This document shows positions 1-6,924 of a stretch of 16,188 bases of DNA, piece after piece. Source of the stretch: Victivallales bacterium (GTDB lineage Bacteria > Verrucomicrobiota > Lentisphaeria > Victivallales > SZUA-371); the NCBI GenBank assembly GCA_028691155.1, contig JAQUZV010000017.1, positions 1 through 16,188 of the forward strand, written 5' to 3'. A program made the translations under genes and the position numbers. The stretch's first letter is position 1, and the number at the start of each line of letters is the position of its first letter. Below the pieces are notes generated by a model that saw only the letters and a program-made list of their open reading frames with translations, was not told the DNA's origin and did no database searches.

Positions 1-485
1 ATCAACGTTCCGATCATCCCGAACGCCGGACCGTAACTACCCAGGCTTTTCCAGATGTCATGTCCGATGGCGTGCCGTTCCTCCATGTTTTCGACCTCCA
101 TGGACATAATATTCTGAACGGCGTCGGCGGGACTGCCGTCGACCACCATCTGAAGGCCGCGGCGGAGAAAATCGTCGGTAATCGCATCGATTTTTTCTTC
201 CAGGGCCAGAATGCCGTCGCGCCGGGCCACGGTAGCCAGTTCAATCAGCATGGAATACCAGGGCACCAGATCCAAACTGCCGCTGAAAACGGCCTTCTTG
301 GTGGCGGCGAAAACGGATTTGACCTTTTTGAGCGGAAAAGTAATCAACAGCGCGCACAGACTGCCGCCGACGGTAATCATCAGCGAAGGGATATTGATAA
401 ATGTATCCAGCGGCCCGCCCGATGTGATCGCCCACAGCAGCAGCACCGAACCGAAAATAATGCCTGAAACAGTTCCTAAATCCAT
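1..485 (-). CDS. motA: Flagellar stator protein MotA, N-terminal part (3' end beyond window)
   Basis: MotA forms the ring of the proton (or sodium) driven stator unit in the inner membrane and pushes on FliG. The reading frame starts at an ATG at 483-485 and stays open to the window edge, giving 161 codons of a protein usually near 250-260 residues. Two hydrophobic segments are visible (about residues 5-22 and 33-52), followed by the large cytoplasmic loop. That loop carries VARRDGILALEE (86-97), which matches the conserved Arg/Glu region that contacts FliG. A segment starting SYGPAFGMIGTL at about 150 is the beginning of the third membrane helix with its conserved Pro. An AGGA lies about 8 nt before the start, and the gap from the preceding flbD-like gene is 22 bp, so it is co-transcribed. 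motB would be expected next, outside the window. Recognition is confident; ion specificity cannot be judged. Confidence 0.95.
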   Translation of the reverse strand, partial: MDLGTVSGIIFGSVLLLWAITSGGPLDTFINIPSLMITVGGSLCALLITFPLKKVKSVFAATKKAVFSGSLDLVPWYSMLIELATVARRDGILALEEKIDAITDDFLRRGLQMVVDGSPADAVQNIMSMEVENMEERHAIGHDIWKSLGSYGPAFGMIGTL

Positions 486-507
486 TTTCTATCCTGTCTT
501 GTCCGTC

Positions 508-768
508 TTATTCCGTCACGGCCGCATCCTGATTGCCCTGCTTCCGTTCCACCACTTCTTCAATGATAATCTTGTCCGTCGAACGGTACATATGGCACTG
601 CCGTTTAAACTCGATGATTTTCCGAATCACCTCATCCGGGGATTCGCTGACGATGAAATTATGGCCGTTGACCAAAACCAGCAACGTATCCGGAATCAAC
701 TCTATTTTTTCGATCAGCTCGCAATTGATATACTTCTCCTTGCCGCCGACATCGGTTACTTTAATCAC
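508..768 (-). CDS. FlbD/SwrD-family flagellar protein, second tandem copy (86 aa, GTG start)
   Basis: This small protein belongs to the FlbD family, which includes Bacillus SwrD, a protein reported to raise flagellar motor power through the stators. The family signature is visible: MIKVTD at the N-terminus, then LIEKIE, PDTLLVLVNG (26-35) and FIVSESPDEV (38-47). The start is GTG at 766-768, preceded by GGAGAGGG. It lies 13 bp after the first flbD-like gene and 22 bp before motA. Compared with its neighbour it has a longer C-terminal tail (about residues 52-86) that is rich in Lys, Glu and Ile, with one Cys. By hand alignment about 21 of the first 55 positions are identical to the upstream copy, so the two are old paralogues and not a recent duplication. 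A stator-related role is inferred from family and position. Confidence 0.85.
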   Translation of the reverse strand: MIKVTDVGGKEKYINCELIEKIELIPDTLLVLVNGHNFIVSESPDEVIRKIIEFKRQCHMYRSTDKIIIEEVVERKQGNQDAAVTE

Positions 769-781
769 CGTCCCTCTCCGT

Positions 782-964
782 TTACGAATTGAACACGTTG
801 CGTTTTCCGGCCATCATATCGACAATATCGTCGACGCTTTCCCGCACAATCAGACTGTTGCCGTTGGTCAGGATCAGCACGGTGTCCGGCGACTTGCGGA
901 TTTCCCGGATCAACATGGCATGCAACCGGGTCTTATTTCCTTTTAAATCGGTCACCCAAATCAT
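782..964 (-). CDS. flbD: FlbD/SwrD-family flagellar protein, first tandem copy (60 aa)
   Basis: This is a 60-residue FlbD-family protein. It shows MIWVTDLKGNK at the start, PDTVLILTNG (26-35) and LIVRESVDDIVD (38-49), close to the family core, and it is about the usual length for the family. The start is well supported by GGAGGG with a short spacer before ATG 964. It sits 36 bp after flgE, the standard place for flbD in both Bacillus and Borrelia flagellar operons, and is followed by a second, more divergent copy and then motA. It is small, lacks a signal peptide or membrane helix and is presumably cytoplasmic. In Bacillus the homologue SwrD is needed for high motor torque, so a similar role is the most reasonable inference here. 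The symbol flbD is given to this copy because it is the more canonical one. Confidence 0.9.
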   Translation of the reverse strand: MIWVTDLKGNKTRLHAMLIREIRKSPDTVLILTNGNSLIVRESVDDIVDMMAGKRNVFNS

Positions 965-1000
965 TTCTTTACCCTCCGGTGTGTTTTTTCAACGCCAAAA

Positions 1001-1846
1001 CTAACGTTTCATGTTCATTACGGTCTGCAACAGTTCATCCGCCGTAGTGATTACTTTGGAATTGGCCTGAAAGGCGCGTTGCGAACCGATCATATTGGTG
1101 AATTCGGTAATCAGATCGGTATTGGACCCTTCCAGCGCCCCCTGAAGGACCGTGCCGGAACCGTCTTCGCCGGGAGTCACCGGAGCCGTGGTGTTATAGG
1201 AAGTTTCCACCGTCGGCTGGTAAAGCCCTTCTTCCGTCCGCACCAGGGAATCGGGATTGTTGAAGCGCTGAATCCGGATATTGCCGTTGCTGACCTGAAT
1301 ATAGGGATCGGAGGCGGCATCCGGCTGGGCGGTGATGCTGCCGTCCGACGCGATGGTATAGGAACTCGGGGCCAGATCGACGACCGCTCCGGTACTGTCG
1401 TAACCGGTAAAGGCAATATCGCCGTAAGTTCCGGCCGCAGCGTCATATCCGGTCAGGACGGCGCCGTTGGGGCGCATCAGCACGTAGCCGTCGCCGGACG
1501 GATTGGCCACCAGCGAAAAATCTCCGGCCCGGGTATAATAGGTTTCGTTATTGAGACTGACCAGAAAAAAGCCGTCGCCGGACAACATCAGATTGGAAGG
1601 TTCGTTGGTGGTTTCCATGGCGCCGTTGCTCCAGTCGGCATTGGTGGAAGCCACGGAAACGCCGGTGCCGTTCTGGAGAATATTGCCGCTGGCGCGCTGT
1701 CCCCCCGCCGCCACGTAGGCCTCGGCAAAATTAACCCGCTGCGCTTTGTACGACAGCGTGTCGCTGTTGGCGATATTATTGCTGATGGTGTTAAGTTTGA
1801 CCGACTGGGCCGACATCCCCGACGCACCGATATTCATCATTCCCAT
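1001..1846 (-). CDS. flgE: Flagellar hook protein FlgE, short form
   Basis: This gene encodes a 281-residue rod/hook-family protein. The N-terminal flg_bb_rod segment is clear (SGMSAQSVKLNTISNNIANS, 9-28, then F40/Y44). The C-terminal half-helix reads LQGALEGSNTDLITEF (234-249), then QRAFQANSKVITTADELLQT and NMKR, which is typical of FlgE. The centre contains the FlgE/F/G D1 motifs LSGDGFFLV (88-96) and YTRAGDFSL (104-112). Length is close to the compact hook protein of Bacillus and much shorter than the enterobacterial one, so the outer D2/D3 domains are missing or minimal. There is no cysteine, so the lysinoalanine cross-link of spirochaete hooks is not expected. Position directly after flgD supports FlgE over FlgG or FlgF, which have similar length. 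ATG 1846 is preceded by AAAGGAG at good spacing. Confidence 0.88.
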   Translation of the reverse strand: MGMMNIGASGMSAQSVKLNTISNNIANSDTLSYKAQRVNFAEAYVAAGGQRASGNILQNGTGVSVASTNADWSNGAMETTNEPSNLMLSGDGFFLVSLNNETYYTRAGDFSLVANPSGDGYVLMRPNGAVLTGYDAAAGTYGDIAFTGYDSTGAVVDLAPSSYTIASDGSITAQPDAASDPYIQVSNGNIRIQRFNNPDSLVRTEEGLYQPTVETSYNTTAPVTPGEDGSGTVLQGALEGSNTDLITEFTNMIGSQRAFQANSKVITTADELLQTVMNMKR

Positions 1847-1877
1847 GATTCCCGCTCCTTTGCGTTAAATTCGCCGT

Positions 1878-2342
1878 TCATTCCGCCGTGGCCTCGTCCG
1901 TCGCGGCAGCATCGGCCGCCGTTGTCGCGGCGGTAATCGTAACCACTTGATCCATCGGCACCGCTTCGCCGTTCACCTGGAGGACATACCCCTCACTGTT
2001 CTTGCTTACTCCGGTCACCGTACCGGAACCGTAACTGCCGTCGGAACTGTCGAGATATGCAACATCCCGGCCAATCAGGGCCGCGGCGGTGGACATTGAA
2101 GCCTTGGTGATGTAAGCATCCATATTGTCATTCAGTTGCTGCGTATTCTCGATGGCGGAAAACTGCGACAGTTGCAGGATCATGTCCTTGCTGTCGATCG
2201 GATCGGTCGGATCCTGATTGGAGATTTCCGCCAGCAGCAGGGTATAAAAATCGTCACTGTCCAGGGATTTTCCGGCCCCGACATCCGGCAAAGTATAATT
2301 GCCGGTGATGTAATCGCTGTAATCGATAATGCTCGTATCCAT
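1878..2342 (-). CDS. flgD: Flagellar hook-capping/scaffold protein FlgD (short)
   Basis: FlgD caps the growing hook and lets hook subunits assemble; it is removed when the hook is finished. The signature region is DDFYTLLLAEISNQDPTDPI followed by D50 and LSQFSAIENTQQLN (about 57-70), which matches the conserved FlgD N-terminal domain. The protein is about 154 residues with this start, similar to compact FlgD of Gram-positive type and shorter than enterobacterial FlgD. A small beta-rich stretch at about 88-138 remains, and the tail is Ala/Thr rich. The frame is open upstream to 2429, but the ATG at 2342 is chosen because GGAG lies 9 nt before it and the conserved part begins just after. The upstream extension is Arg/Pro-rich and unlike the family. 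It lies 31 bp before flgE and 99 bp after fliK. Confidence 0.9.
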   Translation of the reverse strand: MDTSIIDYSDYITGNYTLPDVGAGKSLDSDDFYTLLLAEISNQDPTDPIDSKDMILQLSQFSAIENTQQLNDNMDAYITKASMSTAAALIGRDVAYLDSSDGSYGSGTVTGVSKNSEGYVLQVNGEAVPMDQVVTITAATTAADAAATDEATAE

Positions 2343-2409
2343 CTTATCACGCTCCGGATTTATTGTTCTTTTGTCATGCAATTTTCGCAATATACATGCC
2401 AACCGCGCC

Positions 2410-2447
2410 GGACCGGCCGGTCCCGCCATCCCGTCATCCCGTCATCC
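2410..2447. repeat. Palindrome and tandem 8-mers in the fliK-flgD junction
   Basis: A perfect 14-bp palindrome GGACCGGCCGGTCC occupies 2410-2423. Directly beside it are tandem copies of an 8-mer, CATCCCGT, at 2427-2434 and 2435-2442, with a partial third unit (CATCC) at 2443-2447. The repeats run across the fliK stop codon (2442-2444). The palindrome could form a short RNA hairpin of 5 bp with a GGCC loop, but no T-run follows, so it is not a convincing terminator. This 99-bp gap is the only sizeable gap inside the flagellar run. A role in setting the fliK to flgD expression ratio is possible but unproven. Confidence 0.45.
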
Positions 2448-3842
2448 AACCATCCCGCCAGTTCCGGTTCCGGTTGCCGCCGCCAACCGGGCCAAATCGT
2501 CCCGGTCGTCTCCGGCCAGGCGAACATTGTCCGCATCGGCATTGCCCGGCGGGGAATTATCTTCCGCCTCCCGCCGCTTTCCCGACGTATTATGATCTCC
2601 GCCGGTGATATCCAGCGTGCACTCGCGGTAGCCGAGTTGCGTCAGTTGCCGGGTCAAATCGGCCCGCTGTTCCTGCAACTGTCGCCGACAGGATTCCGAT
2701 CCCGGCTCGAAAACCACCCGGAGCGCCTCCCCCTGATGCCGAACCGAAAATCGCAATCGTCCCAACGCCTCCGTGGCAAAATCCACCGTTACGCTCCGAT
2801 CGGCATTCCCGTCGGAAGCTTCCGTCCGCTGCGGCAGCGCCGTCGTGATGGATTCGGTCAACTGCCGCACCAACGCCAACCGTTCCGCCGCCACCGTAGT
2901 TGTTGTCGCCATCGCTTCGCCCGGCGCCGAATCGGCCCCGGTCACATGACGCATCACCGTCCGTCCGGAGCCGTTCAAGCCCGACATCCCGTCGATCATA
3001 TTGCCGGCAACAACAGGTAAAACCCGATGCCGGGAGCCTCCTGCCGCCGCTCCGGTCGAGGATATTTTCTCCGTCGTCGCCGGTGTCGCCGCCGCGGCTT
3101 CCGCGCTTCGCCACTGCCGGTGGCGGGAATAATTTTCCGTCACCGCCGCCAGGAGACGATGTTCACTCCCCCCGGCGGCGACAGCCGTTCCGGCACTGCT
3201 GCCGCCGGAAGAAATCCGATGTATCGTCACCCCGTCCCGAGCCGCCAACCGCCGTCCGGAACCCGCTGTCGGGGAGGTAGTTTCCCGTGCGGTCGCCGAA
3301 GACTCGGAAGTCTTGACCTTCGGGCAACGATCCGCCGCTCCGGTCGGGTCGGGAGCCACACGCCGCCGGGGCATCGCGGCAAGCGCGACCGCTCCGGAAT
3401 TGCCGGTCGATCCGGTAAGGAGCGGCGCGGTCAAACGGGAACAAACGTCAGTGCCGGTTCCAGCCGTTTTCGGGCTTGCTTCAGTTTCCGACCGTGTCGC
3501 CGCAACGAAAGCCGAGGCGGCCGCCGGCAACCGGGACGAGGCCGAATTCGCTCCGGCCGACACGCTGACAACCATCGTTTCACCCGATAAATACGGGGTG
3601 GTGGCAAATCCCTTTTTATCCTCGGCTCCGGGATCACGATCCGGCGCCCTGTCCCGTTCTGCTGCCGCGTTCGCCCGGTCGTCAGTCTCTCCGGCAACAT
3701 CCGCGGCCGCGATTCCGGCCTCCTGCGTCTGTTCCTGTAACAGAGAGGTGAAGGAAACGTGGCGTCGCCCCGCGGCATCCGCCGCGGCGCGAACGCAATT
3801 CGGTGGCGATTCAGTCCGGGGCGTCACAGCAGTAACCGTCAT
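2442..3842 (-). CDS. fliK: Flagellar hook-length control protein FliK
   Basis: FliK is an exported molecular ruler that measures hook length and switches export specificity through FlhB. The 466-residue product shows the usual FliK layout: a long low-complexity region (about 1-310, rich in Ala, Thr, Ser, Gly and Arg) and a conserved C-terminal Flg_hook-like domain (about 320-415). The core of that domain is DFATEALGRLRFSVRHQGEA (354-373), then LRVVFEPG and LRQL-type helices ending near LGYRECTLDI. A hydrophilic tail follows. ATG 3842 is preceded by AAAGGAA about 6 nt away. Identification rests on the C-terminal domain and on position between the FlbB-like gene and flgD, because the rest of FliK is poorly conserved in all bacteria. 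The linker contains an imperfect internal repeat around residues 210-231 and 260-278. The long antisense frames over this gene are a composition artefact. Confidence 0.85.
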   Translation of the reverse strand: MTVTAVTPRTESPPNCVRAAADAAGRRHVSFTSLLQEQTQEAGIAAADVAGETDDRANAAAERDRAPDRDPGAEDKKGFATTPYLSGETMVVSVSAGANSASSRLPAAASAFVAATRSETEASPKTAGTGTDVCSRLTAPLLTGSTGNSGAVALAAMPRRRVAPDPTGAADRCPKVKTSESSATARETTSPTAGSGRRLAARDGVTIHRISSGGSSAGTAVAAGGSEHRLLAAVTENYSRHRQWRSAEAAAATPATTEKISSTGAAAGGSRHRVLPVVAGNMIDGMSGLNGSGRTVMRHVTGADSAPGEAMATTTTVAAERLALVRQLTESITTALPQRTEASDGNADRSVTVDFATEALGRLRFSVRHQGEALRVVFEPGSESCRRQLQEQRADLTRQLTQLGYRECTLDITGGDHNTSGKRREAEDNSPPGNADADNVRLAGDDRDDLARLAAATGTGTGGMVG

Positions 3843-3858
3843 AAGCGTTCCTTTCTTT

Positions 3859-4497
3859 TCATGTTCCGGAATTGTCCCCGGGACCGGGCTGATCGCTGAT
3901 CTTCTGCATCAACTGGATAATATCATTGACCTTGGTGATATCGGCCGGCTTTTTCGACTGCATCAGTTCGGAAATAAGCTTGGACTTATCTTTATCCGGT
4001 ACAAAATACATGACTTTGGCGGCCTCGGCTTCATCCCATTGCAAGACCAGTTTGGCGGCGGCGGCGGTATCCATTCCGGCTAGGACCTTGGCGGTACGGC
4101 GCAGATTATCCTGTTGTTTTTCGGCAATAAAATCGAGCAGGAGACGAACATTTTTTTCCTTGCCGACAATTTTCTGCTGCATCAGCCGGGCCTGCTTCAT
4201 AATTTCGTCGACATTGCGTTGTTTTTCGGCAAGTTTTTCCCTGGCCACGGCAAGTTTTTCCTGTTCCGACTTTATTTCCCGGTAAAAATCCAACAGGTAA
4301 TTTTCGGCGATGCGTTCTTTCGACAAATCCAGCGGCGGCGGAGCCGCGCTCTTGTCCTTCGCCGCCGTTTTCGTTTTGACCATCGGCTGGAGATGGAAGG
4401 GAAGTTTCCCGGTCGCCATGGTATAAGACAACATCCCCAGGCATGCTCCCGACAGGATGGAAGAGAGAAGAACCAGAAATGCCAGACCTTTTGCCAT
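3859..4497 (-). CDS. Membrane-anchored coiled-coil protein, MotE/FlbB/YlxF type
   Basis: The 212-residue product has one N-terminal hydrophobic segment (about 5-27), a Pro/Lys linker (40-57), and a long charged coiled coil (about 68-130, with runs such as KSEQEKLAVAREKLAEKQRN). A C-terminal helical domain (about 131-200) resembles the MgtE N-terminal/MotE domain (RRTAKVLAGMD, AAAAKLVLQWDEAEAAKVMYF). It sits between fliJ and fliK, exactly where Bacillus has ylxF and Borrelia has flbB. FlbB of Borrelia is a base of the periplasmic collar that helps recruit stators, and MotE of rhizobia is a periplasmic motility chaperone. The topology here (one anchor with the bulk periplasmic) fits either. Its role as a motor accessory is inferred from synteny and architecture. 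The start ATG 4497 has AAGGA about 11 nt upstream, inside the short gap after fliJ. It is not a magnesium transporter, because the transport part is absent. Confidence 0.78.
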   Translation of the reverse strand: MAKGLAFLVLLSSILSGACLGMLSYTMATGKLPFHLQPMVKTKTAAKDKSAAPPPLDLSKERIAENYLLDFYREIKSEQEKLAVAREKLAEKQRNVDEIMKQARLMQQKIVGKEKNVRLLLDFIAEKQQDNLRRTAKVLAGMDTAAAAKLVLQWDEAEAAKVMYFVPDKDKSKLISELMQSKKPADITKVNDIIQLMQKISDQPGPGDNSGT

Positions 4498-4511
4498 AAT
4501 TACTTACATCC

Positions 4512-4952
4512 TTATTTGGGCTGCCGGCGGTAAAACGCCCGTGACGAGCCTATTTCATCGTTGAACTGCTGTTCCAGGCGCTGAAATTCCCGTTGCCAAT
4601 GCTTCCGTTCCCGTTCCTGCAGTTTTTCCATTTTCCGCAACTCGATATCGGCGAGGCGCAACCGCCCGACCGCCGCCGTCACCGCCGTTTCGGCCGCACC
4701 GACCTTGACCCGTTGTTCCTGCATACTACGCTTCAACCAGGCCAGATAACGTTCGCGCTGGAGAAAATATCCGGCTCCGGCTCCGACGGGAACCGCTGCC
4801 AACGCCGTTCGGAATTGTTCTTCCAGCCGCTGCATCGCCGCTTCTTCCCGCCGCAACCGCAACCGGGCCTGCAGCAATTCCTGCGCCCTGGCCTCGTGCT
4901 GTGCCGTCCGCACCTGCAATATGCCCTGCAACGAGAAGACAAACCGTCTCAT
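4512..4952 (-). CDS. fliJ: Flagellar export chaperone/stalk protein FliJ
   Basis: FliJ is the small helical hairpin that sits in the centre of the FliI hexamer and contacts FlhA, coupling ATP hydrolysis to export. The 146-residue product is almost wholly alpha-helical and highly charged. It begins MRRFVFSLQGILQVRTAQHE, the typical FliJ start (short basic head, then a phenylalanine-leucine stretch), and continues as two long coiled coils (about 20-52 and 62-138) rich in Arg, Gln and Glu. Its start codon overlaps the fliI stop by 4 nt (ATGA at 4949-4952), which indicates translational coupling. Sequence conservation in this family is low, so the call rests on architecture, N-terminal pattern and position after fliI. 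It corresponds to flbA in spirochaete nomenclature. Confidence 0.88.
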   Translation of the reverse strand: MRRFVFSLQGILQVRTAQHEARAQELLQARLRLRREEAAMQRLEEQFRTALAAVPVGAGAGYFLQRERYLAWLKRSMQEQRVKVGAAETAVTAAVGRLRLADIELRKMEKLQERERKHWQREFQRLEQQFNDEIGSSRAFYRRQPK

Positions 4953-6277
4953 CCTTCGGCCACCTGTCGCAGCATGGCCATGGTGTCATCGAACGGAGTA
5001 TTGCTGTCCAGTTCCTGACGCAGCAGACTGTCGATGGCCGGTTTTTTGGCGATGGCCGCGTCAATCTTCGGATTGCCGCCTTTGCTGTACGCCCCGATAT
5101 TGATCATATCTTCGGCATTGCGATAAGTGGCAAGCAATCCCCGGATGGTGTTGGCACAGGCACGATGTTCCGGGGAAACCACGCCGGACATCACCCGACT
5201 GATGCTGGTCAGGACGTCGACAGCCGGATAATGCCCCTGCGCCGCCAATGCCCGCGACAGTTCCACATGGCCGTCCAGAATGCCGCGGGCGGTATCCGCA
5301 ATGGGATCGTTCATGTCGTCGCCTTCCACCAATACGGAAAAAAAACCGGTAATACTGCCGTTCCGGTCGGTCCCGGCCCGTTCCAGCAGCGCCGGCATCA
5401 TGCTGAACACCGACGGGGGATAACCCCGGGTCGCCGGAGGTTCGCCGACGGCCAGACCGATTTCCCGCTGCGCCATGGCATAACGGGTTACCGAATCCAT
5501 CACAAACATCACATCACGGCCCCGGTCCCGGAAATATTCCGCTATCGCCATTCCCGTTTCCGCCCCCTTGACCCGCTGCATCGGCGATTTGTCGGAGGTG
5601 GAAACCACCAGAACGGAACGCTGCAAACCCTCTTCGCCCAACGCATCTTCGATAAAATCCCGTACTTCCTTGCCGCGTTCGCCGATCAGCGAAACCACAT
5701 TCAAATCAGCCCGGCAATTGCGGCAGATCATGCCGATCAGGGAGCTTTTTCCCACCCCGCTGCCGGCAAAAATCCCCATTCGCTGTCCCTTGCCGCAGGT
5801 CGTCATTGCATCGATGCAGCGCACTCCGGTCGGCAACGGCTCGGCAATTCTGGTCCGCAGCATCGAATTGGGCGCCGGGCGATGCACCGGCCAGTATTCC
5901 GTCGCGACCACCGGACCCTTGCCGTCGATCGGCCGGCCCAGACCGTCCAGAACCCGTCCCAGCAGACCAGGCCCCACCGGAATCCGCAATCCGCCGCTCA
6001 CCCGCAACACCTTGTCGCCGCTGCGCACGCCGGACATCTCCTCCAGCGGGAACAGCAGCACCCGGTCATCGCGAAATCCCACCACTTCGGCCAGACACTC
6101 TCCGCCGTTGCGGCCACCGGTTTCGATCCGAACCAGATCGCCGATGGAACAGGACGGCCCCTTGGCTTCGATCGTCAGTCCCACCACCTTGCTGATCAGC
6201 CCGATCGACCGGAAAGTACACGCCGGATCCAATCGCAAAGTCCGGGAAAATCCTTCCATCCGGGGGGGATTCAACAT
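4949..6277 (-). CDS. fliI: Flagellum-specific ATPase FliI
   Basis: FliI is the cytoplasmic ATPase that energises type III flagellar export; it is related to the F1-beta subunit. The 442-residue product has a beta-barrel N-domain (to about 95), the Walker A loop AGSGVGKSS (171-179), the catalytic Glu in LIGERGKEV (E200), a Walker B strand VMFVMDSVTR with D261, and EPPATRGYPPSVFSMMPALL (279-298) typical of FliI/SctN. The C-terminal helical domain ends near residue 440. Length is normal. The start at ATG 6277 overlaps the fliH stop by 7 nt; GGGAGG lies about 10 nt before it. A second in-frame ATG (residue 7) follows a C7 tract and could be an alternative start. All catalytic residues are present, so the enzyme should be active. 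Confidence 0.97.
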   Translation of the reverse strand: MLNPPRMEGFSRTLRLDPACTFRSIGLISKVVGLTIEAKGPSCSIGDLVRIETGGRNGGECLAEVVGFRDDRVLLFPLEEMSGVRSGDKVLRVSGGLRIPVGPGLLGRVLDGLGRPIDGKGPVVATEYWPVHRPAPNSMLRTRIAEPLPTGVRCIDAMTTCGKGQRMGIFAGSGVGKSSLIGMICRNCRADLNVVSLIGERGKEVRDFIEDALGEEGLQRSVLVVSTSDKSPMQRVKGAETGMAIAEYFRDRGRDVMFVMDSVTRYAMAQREIGLAVGEPPATRGYPPSVFSMMPALLERAGTDRNGSITGFFSVLVEGDDMNDPIADTARGILDGHVELSRALAAQGHYPAVDVLTSISRVMSGVVSPEHRACANTIRGLLATYRNAEDMINIGAYSKGGNPKIDAAIAKKPAIDSLLRQELDSNTPFDDTMAMLRQVAEG

Positions 6278-6924
6278 ACCGTGGCGTCCTCCCGGGCTTC
6301 ACCGTCTTCACCCGAAGCCGAAAACTGTTGCTCGATATGTTCCCGCAGCGCCTCCAGCCGGGCGGAAAAGGTCCCGTCCACAATCCCCATATTGCCCACC
6401 AGCCGGACCTCGCCAAGGCGCAATGCCGGGTCGGAAATCACCGTAATTCCGCTGCCGATACCGGCGGTATCCTGCTGCAACGAGGCGGCGACTTCCGGAT
6501 TGACGAACAGCTCGCCCCGGACCATCTCGCCCGCCTGGGCCAGCACCTGATCGAGAATCCGCCGCCGGTTGGCGGCGTCGGTCACTTCCCGGCCGATAAT
6601 CGTTTCCGTCAGTCGAAACGCCAGTGTCACCGTCTCGGATCTCAACTGGCGTTCCAGTTCGGCAAAGTAACGATTCAGGGCCTGCGGCAATTCCTGCTGC
6701 CATTCCCGCAATTTCTGCTGCAGGGCGGCAATTTCCCGATCCTTGGCGGCGGCACACGATGCCCACCCCTGCTGATAGGATTGCTGTTGCAACACTTCCC
6801 GTTCCCGGTTTTCCGCCCGGGCATCTTCTTCCACCAGGGCCTTGTCGTTGATAAAGACGTTGCCGCCATATTCGGTTACAAAAGAAACCCGGTCGGAGAA
6901 ACGAAATTTCTTGCCGTCAGACAT
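6271..6924 (-). CDS. fliH: Flagellar export ATPase stator FliH
   Basis: FliH dimers hold FliI and tether it to FliN at the C-ring. The product (217 aa) has a short N-terminal region, a charged, Gln-rich coiled coil (about 30-95), and a C-terminal FliH/SctL domain (about 96-195). That domain includes LAFRLTETIIGREV (101-114) and LVGNMGIVDGTFSARLEAL (175-193), which match the V/F-ATPase E-subunit-like fold. The frame is open back to 7023, but ATG 6924 is chosen: AAGAGG lies at good spacing, the sequence from there is FliH-like, and earlier starts would overlap fliG far more. The chosen start overlaps the fliG end by 8 nt, and the stop overlaps fliI by 7 nt. The GxxxG run found in many FliH proteins is not obvious. 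The call is firm from position and C-domain. Confidence 0.9.
   Translation of the reverse strand: MSDGKKFRFSDRVSFVTEYGGNVFINDKALVEEDARAENREREVLQQQSYQQGWASCAAAKDREIAALQQKLREWQQELPQALNRYFAELERQLRSETVTLAFRLTETIIGREVTDAANRRRILDQVLAQAGEMVRGELFVNPEVAASLQQDTAGIGSGITVISDPALRLGEVRLVGNMGIVDGTFSARLEALREHIEQQFSASGEDGEAREDATVC

Noticed and set aside
1001..1846. FlgG or FlgF instead of FlgE, because of the short length
   Set aside because: The C-terminal pattern, the position after flgD and the match to compact hook proteins favour FlgE, though a profile search should confirm it.
1079..1936. Long plus-strand open frame opposite flgE
   Set aside because: It is antisense to a clear FlgE, has no family signature and reflects codon composition.
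2410..2423. Palindrome after fliK as an intrinsic terminator
   Set aside because: The possible stem is only 5 bp and no T-run follows; flgD downstream is in the same flagellar run.
3313..4083. Long open frames on both strands across fliK
   Set aside because: The GC-rich low-complexity fliK sequence leaves several frames open; only the minus-strand frame with the FliK C-domain has support.
3859..4497. Magnesium transporter MgtE
   Set aside because: Only a MgtE_N-like helical end is present; no CBS domains or transport helices, and the locus is flagellar.
4901..6550. A 549-codon plus-strand open frame opposite fliI and fliH
   Set aside because: It is the antisense of well-conserved FliI; the product is His/Pro/Arg-rich with no recognisable domain.
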